Positions 42,601 through 53,097 of a DNA stretch of 64,000 nucleotides are shown here, piece by piece. This stretch comes from Bombyx mori (lineage: Eukaryota > Arthropoda > Insecta > Lepidoptera > Bombycidae). A program made the translations under genes and the position numbers. The first letter of the stretch is position 1. Each line of letters begins with the position of its first letter. Below the pieces are notes generated by a model, which did no database searches, was not told the DNA's origin, and was given only the letters and a program-made list of their open reading frames with translations. Where the stretch lies: positions 558,001 through 622,000 of the forward strand of contig NC_085110.1 of NCBI RefSeq assembly GCF_030269925.1, read 5' to 3'.

Positions 42601-45600
42601 ATGTATTCTAGATTACCCATCAACAAGATAAACAGATAATTTGATAAACCCAGTAGTTTTAGTCCGCAGTGGAGAAGCTCTCAGTGTAGACGTTAAGACT
42701 CCATTTAAACTGCCGCAGTTGCTGGACTCTCTTAGAACAGCCGGCCCGTGGGGTCGAGCAGTCCGTGAGTGGTGACGTCACACCGTCGACCGATGACCCA
42801 GTGTCCCGATTGTGGGAGTCCACTGGATATGGATAGCGCGAAACAAGTCACCCGCGGTCTTTAGATAAAATAGGCTCTTGACCAGTGGTGGACCCTAGTC
42901 TACTAGGGACAGTCGGGGCAAGTGCCCAGGGCGGCAAAATTAGTTAAGTTAATTTTTTTTTAGTCTTATCAAAATTGCTCAATATAATTAATTAATTCTA
43001 TTAATTAATAATTTTCTTTCTAATTCATAATTCAAGAAATTCAATTATTTGTGAATTATAACTTTAGCACTTTTGGTAAAAATTGATAATCAAAATGATT
43101 TAATCAATTAATTTCCTTGAAATTTTAAATAATAATCGTATTTTCTATTTTCTGTAATTAAAGAAATTTAATTAGATTTTTTTTATGCAATATAATTATG
43201 AGTCACCCTTAGTGCAAATTTTATAATTGTTACAAAAAAAAACAAATATTTATTTATGTTTTTGGAATACATATATGACATACGATAAAGTTTCCGCTAT
43301 AAATTAGTTATTTTAATTTTGAAAAAATAATAATATGTAAACTATAAGTTTAGGTAAAATTCCAGTATTGGGGCGGATTTGTTCCGATGCCCAGAAGCGG
43401 CATTAAGTTTAAATCCGGCTCTGCTCTTGACATAAGGTAAGTTATTAAGCTTACATCTTGCGTATGTTTATTAAACTAAAACCCACTGACTTCAGGTTTT
43501 TTAACATATTATCTTAAAGATATTTTGGTCTCTTCCAACCCCAGAGAGAGATTGAGCAACTTTTCTGACCGACAAGTCTTGCCGGTGGACACTAATATAT
43601 AGGATCACCATCGTCATAGGTCACCGGACCTCTCGATTGGCAAACACTAATTACAGACTATAAATACTACACTTAAACGTAAAATAAAAACAATGCCATA
43701 GGAAATTATAATTGTAATGAAACATATTTAACAAATCACATAAGCATAAAAATGCCGGAAACACATGCTATTAACAATAAAACAGTAAGTTTCTGAAAAT
43801 ATTAGTAAGCTTTTTGTGGGTTTATTATATTATGTTTAAGACCGTAAAGGTATTTTTAAGCGGTAAATTGATTGTAACATATTTGGTCAATGCGAAGGCT
43901 GTTACGGGTCCTATCGGATCTTCTCAGCTGTGCTCAAGCTGTGAGGCCGCTGGTGCTAGGACAACTGTTAGCAAGCGCTACAAATACCTCCGTGCTATCA
44001 ACAAATCCTCCATCCCAAAAAAGGCTTTTTTTTATTGCTTAGATGGGTGGACGAGCTCCAGGTGGACATCTACAACTTAAATGCGGCAACCACCTTGAGA
44101 TATAGTTCTAAGGTCTCAAGTATGGTTACAACGGTTGCCCCACCCTTCAAACCGAAACGCATTACTGCTTCACGGCAGAAATAGGTAGGGTGGTAGTACC
44201 TACCCGTGCGGACTCACAAGAGGTCCTACTACCAGTAATTACGCAAATAATAATTTTGCGGGTTTGATTTTTATTACACGATGTTATTCCTTCACCTTGG
44301 AAGTCAATCGTGAACATTTGTTGAGTACGTATTTCATTAGAATTTCATTAGCTGACGTTGACTAATGCTAACCTCCAAGCTAAATACCCATGTCCCTGTA
44401 CTGAGGTGCATGCAACGAACGATAATTCGACAACACAAGCGCAGACAAGCACGCGAGAGCGAGGACGTACTGTGAGCATGTCCCTCAGCTTGAGGAGGTG
44501 GTCCATGATGTCCTGCAGGTCCTCGCCGACGCCCGAGGCCACGGACGCGTCACTGCGCTCCCACATGCCCTGGACACGCCGCCATAGCATCGCAGATAAA
44601 ACATTATTAATACACACATGCCACTTTATAAGTTTATTGTAACAATTAGTAACTTTATTTTGTTTAATACTGTATCAAATGATATGAATGTAAATGTTTT
44701 TTAAAATGTGTTCTAAAATACAAATCAATAAGAAAAACTGTGAGAACAGATCGATATTGATTTAATATTGACGATATTAAAATGGTTTTATATTTTGAAC
44801 TGATAAAGTGCACACTTGGAGGCATAGCATGTTTTGTGTCTCAACAAAAAATGTGGCGTTTTTAACAAAAATTATAAACATTCATTTCTACAACTATACG
44901 CATTGTTATAATTTCCTTAACATAAGGTTGTTTTGTGTTATCAACGAATAGTTTTGTGATTAACAATACCGAATCGTTGTTGGAGCCGTGCAGGAAGTTA
45001 GATATCTCCAGCTTCAGGGCTTCCACTTCCAGCGCAATGTCCTGTGAAACAACACCATATTATCATTAGTTAGGGAAGTGCTCTCGTATGCTTGTCATCT
45101 TCAACATTATGTTGATCCTCCGGAGACTACTGCCTGATATATGTGAGTGGTTTGCTGCCATAGAGTAAGATTATCATGCTCACAGACAAGTTCGTGTGGC
45201 GGGGGCCGTCGGAGGCTTTCCAAACGCATATACAAATTTGAGGTCAACAAAACATCATTTATTTATTTATAAACAAAAAATAATACCTGACACTTATCCA
45301 AGGACCACTGCTGTGTTTTCACAACGGTCTGCAGTTTGTCGATCTGATTACTTTTGTCTCTTTCTATCATTCTTATATCTAAAATCGACTTTCTCAACAT
45401 TTCAATCAAATTTTCCTGTTTTGCTGTCTGCAATATTCAAACAAAACATTGAACTTTTATATCAAATAAAATCGAAGTCGATAAAAATCTCACTTAATGT
45501 ACAAATCTATCAAAAAAGTGCTAAATTGCCAAACGAGCCGCTTCGAACTGAACGTGTCCAGTTTCCGTTCCGGGTTGCATGAGGTGCTAGTGCGGCACGG

Positions 45601-48600
45601 ATGGTGCATACAGCCATACACCCAAACATTCTCTAACTTGTCATTACGATAAACTCGGTGCGAAACTTCACCTCACTAGAGCCACTGGTCGCGCGAAATC
45701 AATTAGTTGCATTAGAGTTTGACAAATTAGATAGATATATAGAGATAGAGATATCAATAGAGATAGATAAAATAATTAAGATGTGAAGCACGCACTCACC
45801 TCATAGAAACACTCCCGATACAGTTCCTCTATGACGCTCAAATTATCTTGCAATGTTTGGACGACATTTTTCTGATTTACCAATTCCTATAAAAATTATC
45901 ACATCCATTCCTGATAACATTGTGAATTCAAATTTTTTCACTTGTTAAAAATATATTATTTGTAGTATATAATAGCATTTAGCAATTATTATTTTTTTAA
46001 GTTTCTCCAAACAATTCAATAAACAATGGGTAAGGAACCAATTTCAGAAACGTAAAAACGCCTACAAATTTCCTACTTCAATACATTTAAAAACCCAATA
46101 AAATACAAATATAATATTTCACCGACAATTTTTGCATTAAACGTGTTGTAATTTTAATAAGTGCGGAGTTAATATACGACCTCATGTGAGGCAGCTGCCT
46201 CCATATTATTTGGTTGCAGGTTCACGGAATATACGAACTTGCCAAACAACAAAATGAACAACAAAATGATCTCTTGTCATTAGAATACTTTCATCTACTA
46301 TACGTATTTACTTACATATCGTTGCGGTCAGTTGGTGTACAATAATCATTAAAATAATTGTAGACAGTCCTTACCAGTTGAGTTTGAGCGTCGATCGAAA
46401 TTCCGATCTTCTCTATTTTGTTATCTTCGATCGTTTTGCGAAGGCTTTGAATCTAAAACAAACATTTAATACGCTTTGAAGATATTGGTAAAATCAGATC
46501 TGTGAGCACACTTTCCGTAGAAAATTTCAAGGTCTTGTGAAATCGATAACAATGCAGTAATTATTATTTTTTGCACTTGTATTACTTATATTTTACTGGT
46601 ATGACCACATCTCGAGATCTAAATTGCTATAGTAGAATTATTTTGTCCGAGCAGTTTGGGTCATAAAACATAGCCCGGCTAGGGCGGTGAGCATGTTGCG
46701 CGGACGCAATGTCATTATCGATAAAAACAAATGAGTCATCGAAGGCAGGTACACGGCGGCGGAGTGATATACGAAGGGTGGTGAGACATTGTTATCACTG
46801 ACCCCCAAAATGACAAAACTAAATACACTATCGATAACGCTTATCGACAGCAATAGTGCGCATCACTATGCTCGTCCATAAGGCTCGTGAGTGGAAGAGA
46901 GAGCGAAATACTCGCTGCACCGCTCCAATTTTTTATGACCCAAACTCCAAACTGCACGGACAAAATAATTCTACTATAGTAAAGCAACCTGCTGGGTCAT
47001 TTTATAATGTTTAACTTCTTCTTCATGCAACAAAGCAGACAAGGACGCGTCTTCTACTTGCGACAAAGCATGCGACACGCACGCACCACGCGCCTGTAGC
47101 AATACTGTAATAACTTACCTCCATGTCTTTCCTGTCAACTTCCCTCCTCATATCTGCCAGTTTCGTTGTGAGCACCGTGATCCTGGCCTCGGCCACGGCG
47201 AGACTCTCGCTTTGTATCCTCATCGTTTCTTCTTTATTCTCAAGCTACAATAAAAACATTTCCGACGTCCGTCTGGTGTTTAACGTCCGTCTGGTGTAGT
47301 GGTAAGTGACATGGTCACTACACTACGGGGTCGCGGGTTCGAATCCCGCCAAGGGAAGATATTTGTATGATAAATATAAATGTCTTTTCCAGGGTTATGG
47401 ATGTATATTAAATTTATGTATGTGTATAATAAAAATCTTACATTTATTTCCGTTATCTGGTACCTGTAACACAAGTTCTTTACGAACTTATCACGGGACC
47501 AGTTAACGTGGCGTGATTGTTAGTAAAATATTTATATATTTATTTTTTAAACTGCTACTTGTGGTACACAATTTAGTTAAAGGCGAGCAATTGACCTTTG
47601 TTTGTCAATAGACGCTGCAAGCACGACTTTTAAACTCTTCCAACGCTTTTGATATTCAGGGAAATGTATAGCTTTAATGTAGAGATAAAGAAACACATGT
47701 TGGCAGAGACGCCTTCATATATTGAAGTCGTCGTGGCCTAAGCGATAAGACGTTCGGTGCATTCGTATTGAGCGATGTACCGATGTCCGAATCCCAGGCG
47801 GGTACCAATTTTTCTAATGAAATACGTACTCAACAAATGTTCACGACTGACTTCCACGGTGAAGGAATAACATCGTGTAATAAAAATGAAACCCGCAAAA
47901 TTATAATTTGCGTACCTAATTACTGATGGTAGGACCTCTTGTGATTCCGCGCGGGTAGGTACCACCACCCTGCCTATTTCTGCCGTGAAGCAGTAATGCG
48001 TTTCGGTTTGAAGGGCAGGGTAGCCTTTGTAACTTTACTTGAAACCTTAGAATTTATATCTCAAGATGGGTGACGCATTTACGTCGTAAATGTCTATGGG
48101 CTCCAGTAACCATTTAATACCAGGTGGGCTGTGAGCTCGTTTTTTTTAAAAAAATTTTAATGCCCTTATAGGCAGACGAGCATACGGCCCACCTGATGGT
48201 GAGTGGTTACCGTCGCCCATGGACTTCAGCAATGCCAGGGGCAGAGCCAAGCCGCTGCCTACCGCTTAATACTCTCCACAAGCCTCGTTTGAAGAAGGAC
48301 ATGTCATAGCGCTCGGGAAACACCGTGGAAGGGAGCTCATTCCATAGCCAGATGGTACGTGGCAAAAAAGATCTCTGGAAACGCACTGTGGATAACCGCA
48401 GTGGCTCCAGGTAGTATGGATGAACTCTATTCCGGTGGCGGGCGGTGCGATGGTAAAAACGAGATGCCGGTATCATCTCAAACAATTCCTCAGAGCACTC
48501 CCCATGGAACATACGGTACAGAATACAGAAGGAACCGAAGTCCCTCCGCAGACCCAGAGGTTCCAAACGATCCGTGAGAATGGGATTATCGACAATCCGA

Positions 48601-51173
48601 ACGGCCCTCCTCTGTATGGAGTCAAATGGAAGAAGCTGGTATTTGGGAGCCCCGGCCCAGAGATGGGAGCAGTACTCCACGCGAGGCCGGACTTGTGCTT
48701 TATAAAGCAAAAGTCTTTGTCCAGGCGTGAAGTACCGCTTCGCTCTGTTGAGGACTCCCAGCATTTTGGACGCCAACTTGGCTTTGCCTTCCAAATGACT
48801 CCGAAACTGGACATCGCTCGAAATGTCGACCCCAAGTATCTCAATACTCTCGGAAGGTTGCAGGGATACTCCTTGGAATTGCGGCGCCATGACAAAGGGG
48901 TCCTTCTTCGTCCACCCATACAAGCAATAAAATAAAAAATTATGCATACGAGGCTAATTAATTTACTTCGTGCTTATTTATCAGCGTAAAATAACGCTCA
49001 GGAACGGTGCACTAGTTAAAAATGTAACTAATGACGGACCAGTCGAAGGTCGAAGATGTTCATTAGAATAAAACTCACAACTTGTGTAGACAGTAGCTGA
49101 TGGCGCTCAGCTCGTCCACTTCCTCCACATGAACTGCTATCCGCTGCACTCTCCTGTACAGCGAAATCATTATTATGGAAGTGTGGTACCTAAATACTAT
49201 ACTGAGTAATATATGGTAACTACACTCAGACCTTAGGAACTTATATCTCAAGGTGGGTGGCGCATTTACGTTGTAGATGTCTATGGGCTCCAGTAACCAC
49301 TTAGCACCAGGTGGGCTGTGAGCTCGTCCACCAATATAAGCAATAAAATTTTTCCGAAAACGCAAAAGCGCCAACGGTTCCCATGACGGTCAGTGGTCAT
49401 CGTGACACAAATATACATAATGATATTTTGGGAGGCTTGATGACAAAGGGAAGATCTTCCACCGAGCGGGTGATATTGCTCGGTAGACCGACGGTCCGAA
49501 TGTTGTTGTTCGGAACTTGTATATATGCGCTTTATCTTGAAAATGTCGTAAGCGAGATTCAGGCATCTGTCAATTATCTTGCGTTGTATGATGGCTACCC
49601 GCCACATCACTCCCCTCCGAGACTGGAGGTCGTGTCATTTTTTGTTAGCGTTGTCCGTGCTGAGATTAGCTTGCAAGGGCCAGTGCTGCTCGAAGCCTGC
49701 GGTGAGTCGAGGCTGAGCTTGAATGCTGCGTGCGTGTCGCCAGTGCTGCTCGAAGTTTGCAATGAGTCGAAACTGAGCTGAATGCTGCGTGATTGTCGCC
49801 AGTGCTGCTCGAAGTCTGCGGTGAGTCGAGACTGAGCTTGAATGTTGCGTGCGTGTCGTGCGTAGTCCATGTGATGCAGAGCTGCCACGCCGGAGATGTG
49901 TGACCCCAAGCGTTGATGATCCGGTCGTGGGCTGCGATGAACTGTAGCGGCGTTATGAGGCAGTGAAGTTGCGTGCCGTAGGACCAGGAAGCGCGGTGAG
50001 TCGGCTGCGATGGTCCTGTTGAGGCTGCGATGCTGGCTTGCTGTGGGACGACTGTCAATGACGTGCTTTTATCTGCGAGAATGCGGGGATTGTGGTAGCC
50101 GAAGTTCTTGATGCGCTGATGATGAATCAGAAAGTTGCGTGTTCACATCTCGTCGCAGGTCACCAGTTTTGGGAGTCTTAACGACGAAAGGAAAGATCTT
50201 CCACCGAGCGGGTGATATTTGCTCGGTAGACCGACGGTCCGAATGTTGTTGTTCGGAACTTGTATATATGCGCTTTATCTTGAAAATGTCGTAAGCGAGA
50301 TTCAGGCATCTGTCAATTATCTTGCGTTGTATGATGGCTACCCGCCACAATATATTATGGATCCTCACGCTGTGGAGAGTTCAATCGACGTTAACAACAT
50401 TCACTCAGTGAATTGTAATTTATAATAACAATTATGTATTGATAAAAACAAATACTTGTTATGATAGCACATCAGTGACAGAAAAGACTGTGAGTTTTGT
50501 TGCATCGCGAAAGGCAGACAACCAATTTAATCTTTTTTTCTCTCAACATTTTATGAAAACGCTGAACCTGTGTGCCTAAATATTTATTTATTTGAAGCCT
50601 TCAACGCAATTTTCAGCTATTTCAAGACGTCTAATTATTTCTAAAATTAGCGCACGTGTCAAGGATCGATGAAAATACAGCAATTTTATTACTATGACCT
50701 AATATCACTAGAAATACCAGGGTAAAAATATTAGTCTTATCTTTAGTTCGTGTTACTATTAAAACAGTTTTTTTCTAAACATAGTCCATATTTTAATTTG
50801 AAATATTAGTTAGGTGTAGAAGAATGTACTGATACAATAATGTTTTGTAAATTCTGAGTGTTATGTGCATGCATTTGGAAGATAGCAAGCCGAAACCGAA
50901 ATGGTAGACAATTCATAATGATCTAAAAACTGTTAAGTATGCTTAAATAGCGGATTTTGATAAATTAATTTATACAGATTACACCGCATAGTATGTCGCG
51001 TTCATTTTTTAACGTTTTCTAGTAATGTATCGCTTACAAAATATTTAGTAGATAAATTATGAATATCCTACCTATCAAACCCCACCTAGCAAAACAATAA
51101 AAAAAACCGAACTCACTTTAGTAAAATCACTTGTATCAGAATCCGTACACATCATTAATCCATTGAACATCAT
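36647..51173 (-). CDS. Gene B: uncharacterised coiled-coil protein (17 exons)
   Basis: Minus-strand exons by splice consensus and frame, 5' to 3': 51173-51117 (ATG), 49153-49079, 47244-47119, 46452-46375, 45886-45800, 45427-45287, 45041-44970, 44569-44471, 42557-42492, 42056-41946, 41531-41432, 40549-40431, 39847-39696, 38986-38870, 38103-37815, 37617-37546 and 36736-36647 (TGA at 36647-36649). The total is 1851 nt, 616 residues. Most junctions are phase 0, as in many coiled-coil genes. A short Ser-rich N-terminus leads into heptad-like stretches (VLENKEETMRIQSES, LRKSILDIRMIERDKSN, EEVRQLRRRLSDLEVALEEE, LREQLQKTDSVAKE), an Ala/Arg-rich helix, a Ser/Cys-rich segment and a basic Ala/Arg tail. 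No enzyme motif, signal peptide or membrane segment. I do not recognise the family; a cytoskeletal or centrosomal scaffold is possible but is a guess. The last exons are GC-rich. Confidence 0.72.
37380..37530 (+). repeat. Decayed Bm1-like tail
   Basis: Shows the word order GCATTTACGTTG-like, GTCACTGGACACC, CCAGGTGTGCTCTGAGC and a terminal AATAAATAAA, corresponding to the Bm1 3' part with many changes. Confidence 0.4.
39455..39572 (-). mobile_element. BMC1-type LINE 3'-end fragment
   Basis: Reverse match to the BMC1-type 3' UTR: AGGCAGACGAGCCTACG, CCACCTGATGATGA and CCATGGACATCAGCAATGCC, followed by AAGCCGCTGCCTA. Short and 5'-truncated; inside a gene B intron. Confidence 0.7.
40078..40310 (+). 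mobile_element. Bm1 SINE, 5'-truncated
   Basis: Starts at GGGGGTAGGACCTCTTGTGA and contains GGTAGGTACCACC, CGTGAAACAGTAATGCG and CATTTACGTTGTAGATGTC; ends near TCGTCCACC. In a gene B intron. Confidence 0.85.
40901..41040 (-). mobile_element. Decayed 3' end of the Jockey-type LINE family
   Basis: T-run at 40905-40917, then words matching the copies A-C 3' UTR in reverse (CCAGGACAGG, TTAGCTATCAGCTGTTGGAG, GCGCCTCCATTGGACCTCGTA, GCTGCTTCGTGAATGCA). Diverged, so the family has been active over a long period. Confidence 0.55.
41097..41345 (-). mobile_element. BMC1-type LINE 3'-end fragment
   Basis: Reverse copy from a T-run (TTTTTTTATTGCCC) through GGCAGACCAGCATACGG and the RT C-terminus (HRSRVHPYYLEPLRSSTVRF in frame, minus). 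A deletion removes the RLWNELPSTVF segment. Confidence 0.8.
41555..41765 (+). mobile_element. Bm1 SINE, 5'-truncated, with small deletions
   Basis: CGGGTAGGTACCACCA, GGTTTGAAGGGTGGGGCAGC, CATTTACGTTGCAGATGTC and a final AATAAAAATAAAA; the segment GCCGTGAAGC is missing. Confidence 0.8.
42883..43423. mobile_element. Non-autonomous hAT element (MITE), 541 bp
   Basis: Flanked by a perfect 8-bp duplication CTCTTGAC (42875-42882 and 43424-43431). Termini CAGTGGTGGACC and, in reverse, CAGAGCCGGATT fit the hAT pattern CAGnGnnGGA. The interior is very AT-rich with no transposase frame. Lies in a gene B intron. Confidence 0.85.
44025..44345 (-). mobile_element. Bm1 SINE, lacking the tRNA-like head
   Basis: From TTTTTTTATTGCTTAGATGG through CAGGTGGACATCTACAA (internal deletion), GCATTACTGCTTCACGGC and GAGTACGTATTTCATTAGAA. 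In a gene B intron, just downstream of the exon at 44471. Confidence 0.85.
46627..46979. mobile_element. MITE with long terminal inverted repeats, 353 bp
   Basis: The left end CTATAGTAGAATTATTTTGT continues with CCGAGCAGTTTGG. The right end read in reverse is the same apart from one A/T change, giving about 33 nearly perfect inverted bases. The flanks allow a TA or TATA target, as in Tc1/mariner-type MITEs. No coding capacity. Confidence 0.8.
47264..47545 (+). mobile_element. tRNA-derived SINE with duplicated 5' end
   Basis: The head has box-A-like TGGTGTAGTGG and box-B GGTTCGAATCC (47337-47347). The body ends TATCTGGTACCTGTAACACA, AACGTGGCGTGATTGTTAGT and a TTTATATATTTATTT tail. ACGTCCGTCTGGTGT occurs twice, at about 47264 and 47284. 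A decayed minus copy lies at 11335-11545. Confidence 0.8.
47724..48138 (+). mobile_element. Bm1 SINE interrupted by a BMC1-type LINE
   Basis: Full head (GTCGTGGCCTAAGCGATAAG, box B TCCGAATCCC) and body to GGGCTGTGAGCTCG at 48138. The remaining tail TCCACCCATACAAGCAATAA sits at about 48909-48935, on the far side of the LINE fragment. Confidence 0.85.
48139..48908 (-). mobile_element. BMC1-type LINE fragment nested in Bm1
   Basis: T-run at 48139, 3' UTR (CGGCCCACCTGATGGTGAG), then a minus-strand RT C-terminus open for about 230 codons: GILGVDISSDVQF-type start, AQVRPRVEYCSHLWAGAPKY, DRLEPLGLRRDFGS and ELPSTVFPERYDMSFF. It interrupts the Bm1 tail, so it is younger than that SINE. Lacks the RT core and endonuclease. 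Confidence 0.85.
49222..49350 (+). mobile_element. Bm1 SINE 3' fragment
   Basis: Begins near AACTACACTCAGACCTTAGG and continues CATTTACGTTGTAGATGTC, CAGGTGGGCTGTGAGCTCG and AGCAATAAAATTTTT. Adjacent to the gene B exon at 49079-49153. Confidence 0.8.
49427..49606 (-). repeat. TRIM-like element 3' LTR
   Basis: Shares with 50168-50349 GATCTTCCACCGAGCGGGTG, CGGTCCGAATGTTGTTGTTC, GTCGTAAGCGAGATTCAGGC and GATGGCTACCCGCCACA. A few differences near one end (GGCTTGATGAC against GTCTTAACGAC). Confidence 0.8.
49681..49858. repeat. Three tandem 60-bp units inside the TRIM-like element
   Basis: Units at 49681-49740, 49741-49799 and 49800-49858, each starting CAGTGCTGCTCGAAG and containing GTGAGTCGA and CTGAGCTTGAATG with substitutions; the second lacks one base. 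Confidence 0.85.
50168..50349 (-). repeat. TRIM-like element 5' LTR
   Basis: Direct repeat partner of 49427-49606; adjoins the putative primer-binding site (50153-50167 in reverse). Confidence 0.8.
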
Positions 51174-51179
51174 TTTTAA

Positions 51180-52985
51180 GAGTAAAAAACAACAAACAAA
51201 CGTTTATAAAACCGATCTGAAATTGACGCAAACTTCAAGACACACGCTCAACACAATATCAATGTTTTCATAATTTCATTGGGCTCTTTGTCGCACGTGC
51301 TCATTCGCCCGTAGTGCGCGCTGCATTCACCGCGGCAGGTCGCTGGTTGCACGCGCCTAAATTTAGGAAAAGAGATTTCTGAGGAAGAGCATTGCCCCAC
51401 TCGACTATTCTTTATAGTTCCGTAGCTATACGGAGTGGTTTATTTCAGTTACTACACTGTTTGTACACCTCTTTCATTCATTGAGAGCGCTACTTGAATT
51501 AAATACGCTTTGAAGATAACTTATTTCGATGAGGCTATTTAGATATATTTAAATATCGGTTTCCTTTAAAGCTGCAGCGATATCTATCCTCGGATAGAAG
51601 AAACCTGAAGCGCTACAGACATATTTAAGAAATCTTGTAGTTAAGTTTCGAAGAAAATCATTTGAACTGTCAGCTTGACGCACCGTACAGCTAAACTACA
51701 AGAGGTTATTAGACATACCATATTTTGTCCAGGCTACTAATAGGTAAATAAGCAGATTTGGTCGAACTACCATGTAATTGCCTAAAAGTCGATGGATTTG
51801 TATTCATTCGCAGAAAAATTATATTATGGTGGTGGTTGGCTGATTACTTTATTTTTAGGCTATCTCAAAATTTAGAGTTAAACTACAGAATCCGTATTAA
51901 ACACATTGATTCTCGAACAAATATGTGAATCAATAGCGTTACTGACTGAGAGAGACTGATTTTAAATATCGCCAATTATACCCATCGGACTTGCGTTGCG
52001 TACGACAAACTCGATTTATCAATATGCAGATTTCAAAAGAACCACCTGTATAGAAGTATCATTAGCGACAAAAGTGTTAAATAAATTAGAAGAAACGACT
52101 TCTAAGGTTTCCGGCGAGACGTCCGCCGGATTGCGACAGCGGCTGAAACTCTATTCATACGTAAATATAACGATGTATCTTTATAAAATGACATAAAAAA
52201 TGGTAGACTGCTTCTCACATACTTGTCTATGGCATTTTAGACCACCACATCACGACGGCTGATATTCCACACAACCACCAGTTGAAAATCACAACTTCTG
52301 GGAAATAGCCACTGCCAGATAAAAGTAAACAACGACAGAAAATACACAAACAGACCAGACAACCATTGTAACAGTTTGGCAAATAATCTTCTAACTATAC
52401 GAGATAATTTAACACTGCTGAAAATATGTCAAAAATTTAACTCAAATCACCTAATAGGCTTAACTTAACGTGATGTTTGTAAATTTGATGGCAGATTTCA
52501 GATAATGAACTTACGAAGCTACCAAAAATATAATTGAATCTAATTTTAATCTATTTAGAACCATATGTACACAGACAAACGCATCAATTGACCTTACCTG
52601 CAAACACTCATGGAATCCGTGTTGAGTATACAGTACAATAGGATATAGAGTATTGTTGGTAGATAATTAAATTAATGTAAGCTATAAAATTATAAAGAAC
52701 TTGCAGCGCTCAACCTCAGAGGAACCTCTGGTTCGAGGGTACTAATCATCTAATTGTGTAGATGCACCACGGCGCATAACCTTTGAGGTAATGCTAGAGG
52801 TGACTGCAGTCAGATCGGAGCAAATTCCATAATATCTAGAGATATATAAAGACCACTTGGGCCCTTCCCTGTGCAGTTTCCGAGATCATCATGGCCCTTT
52901 GACCTATGATGGCATCATGGGCCGTATTGTAAGTTTCGTTATTCAAACAAAATTTTCAATGAGTTTTTAGGGAAAAACATCAGCT
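51180..52985. other. Non-coding stretch upstream of the gene B ATG exon
   Basis: Would contain the proximal promoter if the 51173 start is used, and intron sequence if the 55500 start is used. An ORF at 51996-52196 has no support. A GTAAGG donor-like site near 52597 could mark an additional first exon; not called. Confidence 0.4.
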
Positions 52986-52989
52986 AGAA

Positions 52990-53085
52990 TAGACCTCTGG
53001 CATTGGCAATGTCCATGGTCGTTGGTGATCATCACCGATAAGAGCGGTCTTAAGCTCTTCAATCTTTGAGGACAGTAAAAATACA
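52990..53085 (+). repeat. Decayed BMC1-type 3'-UTR fragment
   Basis: CTCTGGCATTGGCAATGTCCATGG then a GGTGATCATCACC-like block, following the BMC1-type 3' UTR order with many changes. Confidence 0.45.
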
Positions 53086-53097
53086 ATCAAAACTAAC

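Larger units (their letters stand above)
49427..50349 (-). mobile_element. Miniature LTR retrotransposon (TRIM-like), 923 bp
   Basis: Two direct repeats of 180 and 182 bp (49427-49606 and 50168-50349) enclose about 560 bp and are flanked by ATAT at 49423-49426 and 50350-50353. On the minus strand the repeat begins TGTGGCGGG and has a TATATA-containing promoter-like stretch (CGCATATATACAAG). Next to the right-hand repeat the interior starts TGGTGACCTGCGACG, in the position and style of a primer-binding site. The interior contains three 60-bp repeats and no gag or pol domain, so it is non-autonomous. A third, diverged repeat copy is at 56058. Confidence 0.75.

Noticed and set aside
47283..47350. 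A functional tRNA gene from the box A/B head
   Set aside because: The head is fused to a repeated SINE body with a second copy at 11335-11545, and no acceptor-stem closure is seen.
49681..49858. CRISPR-like array
   Set aside because: Three contiguous 60-bp units without spacers, inside an LTR-bounded element in a eukaryotic genome.
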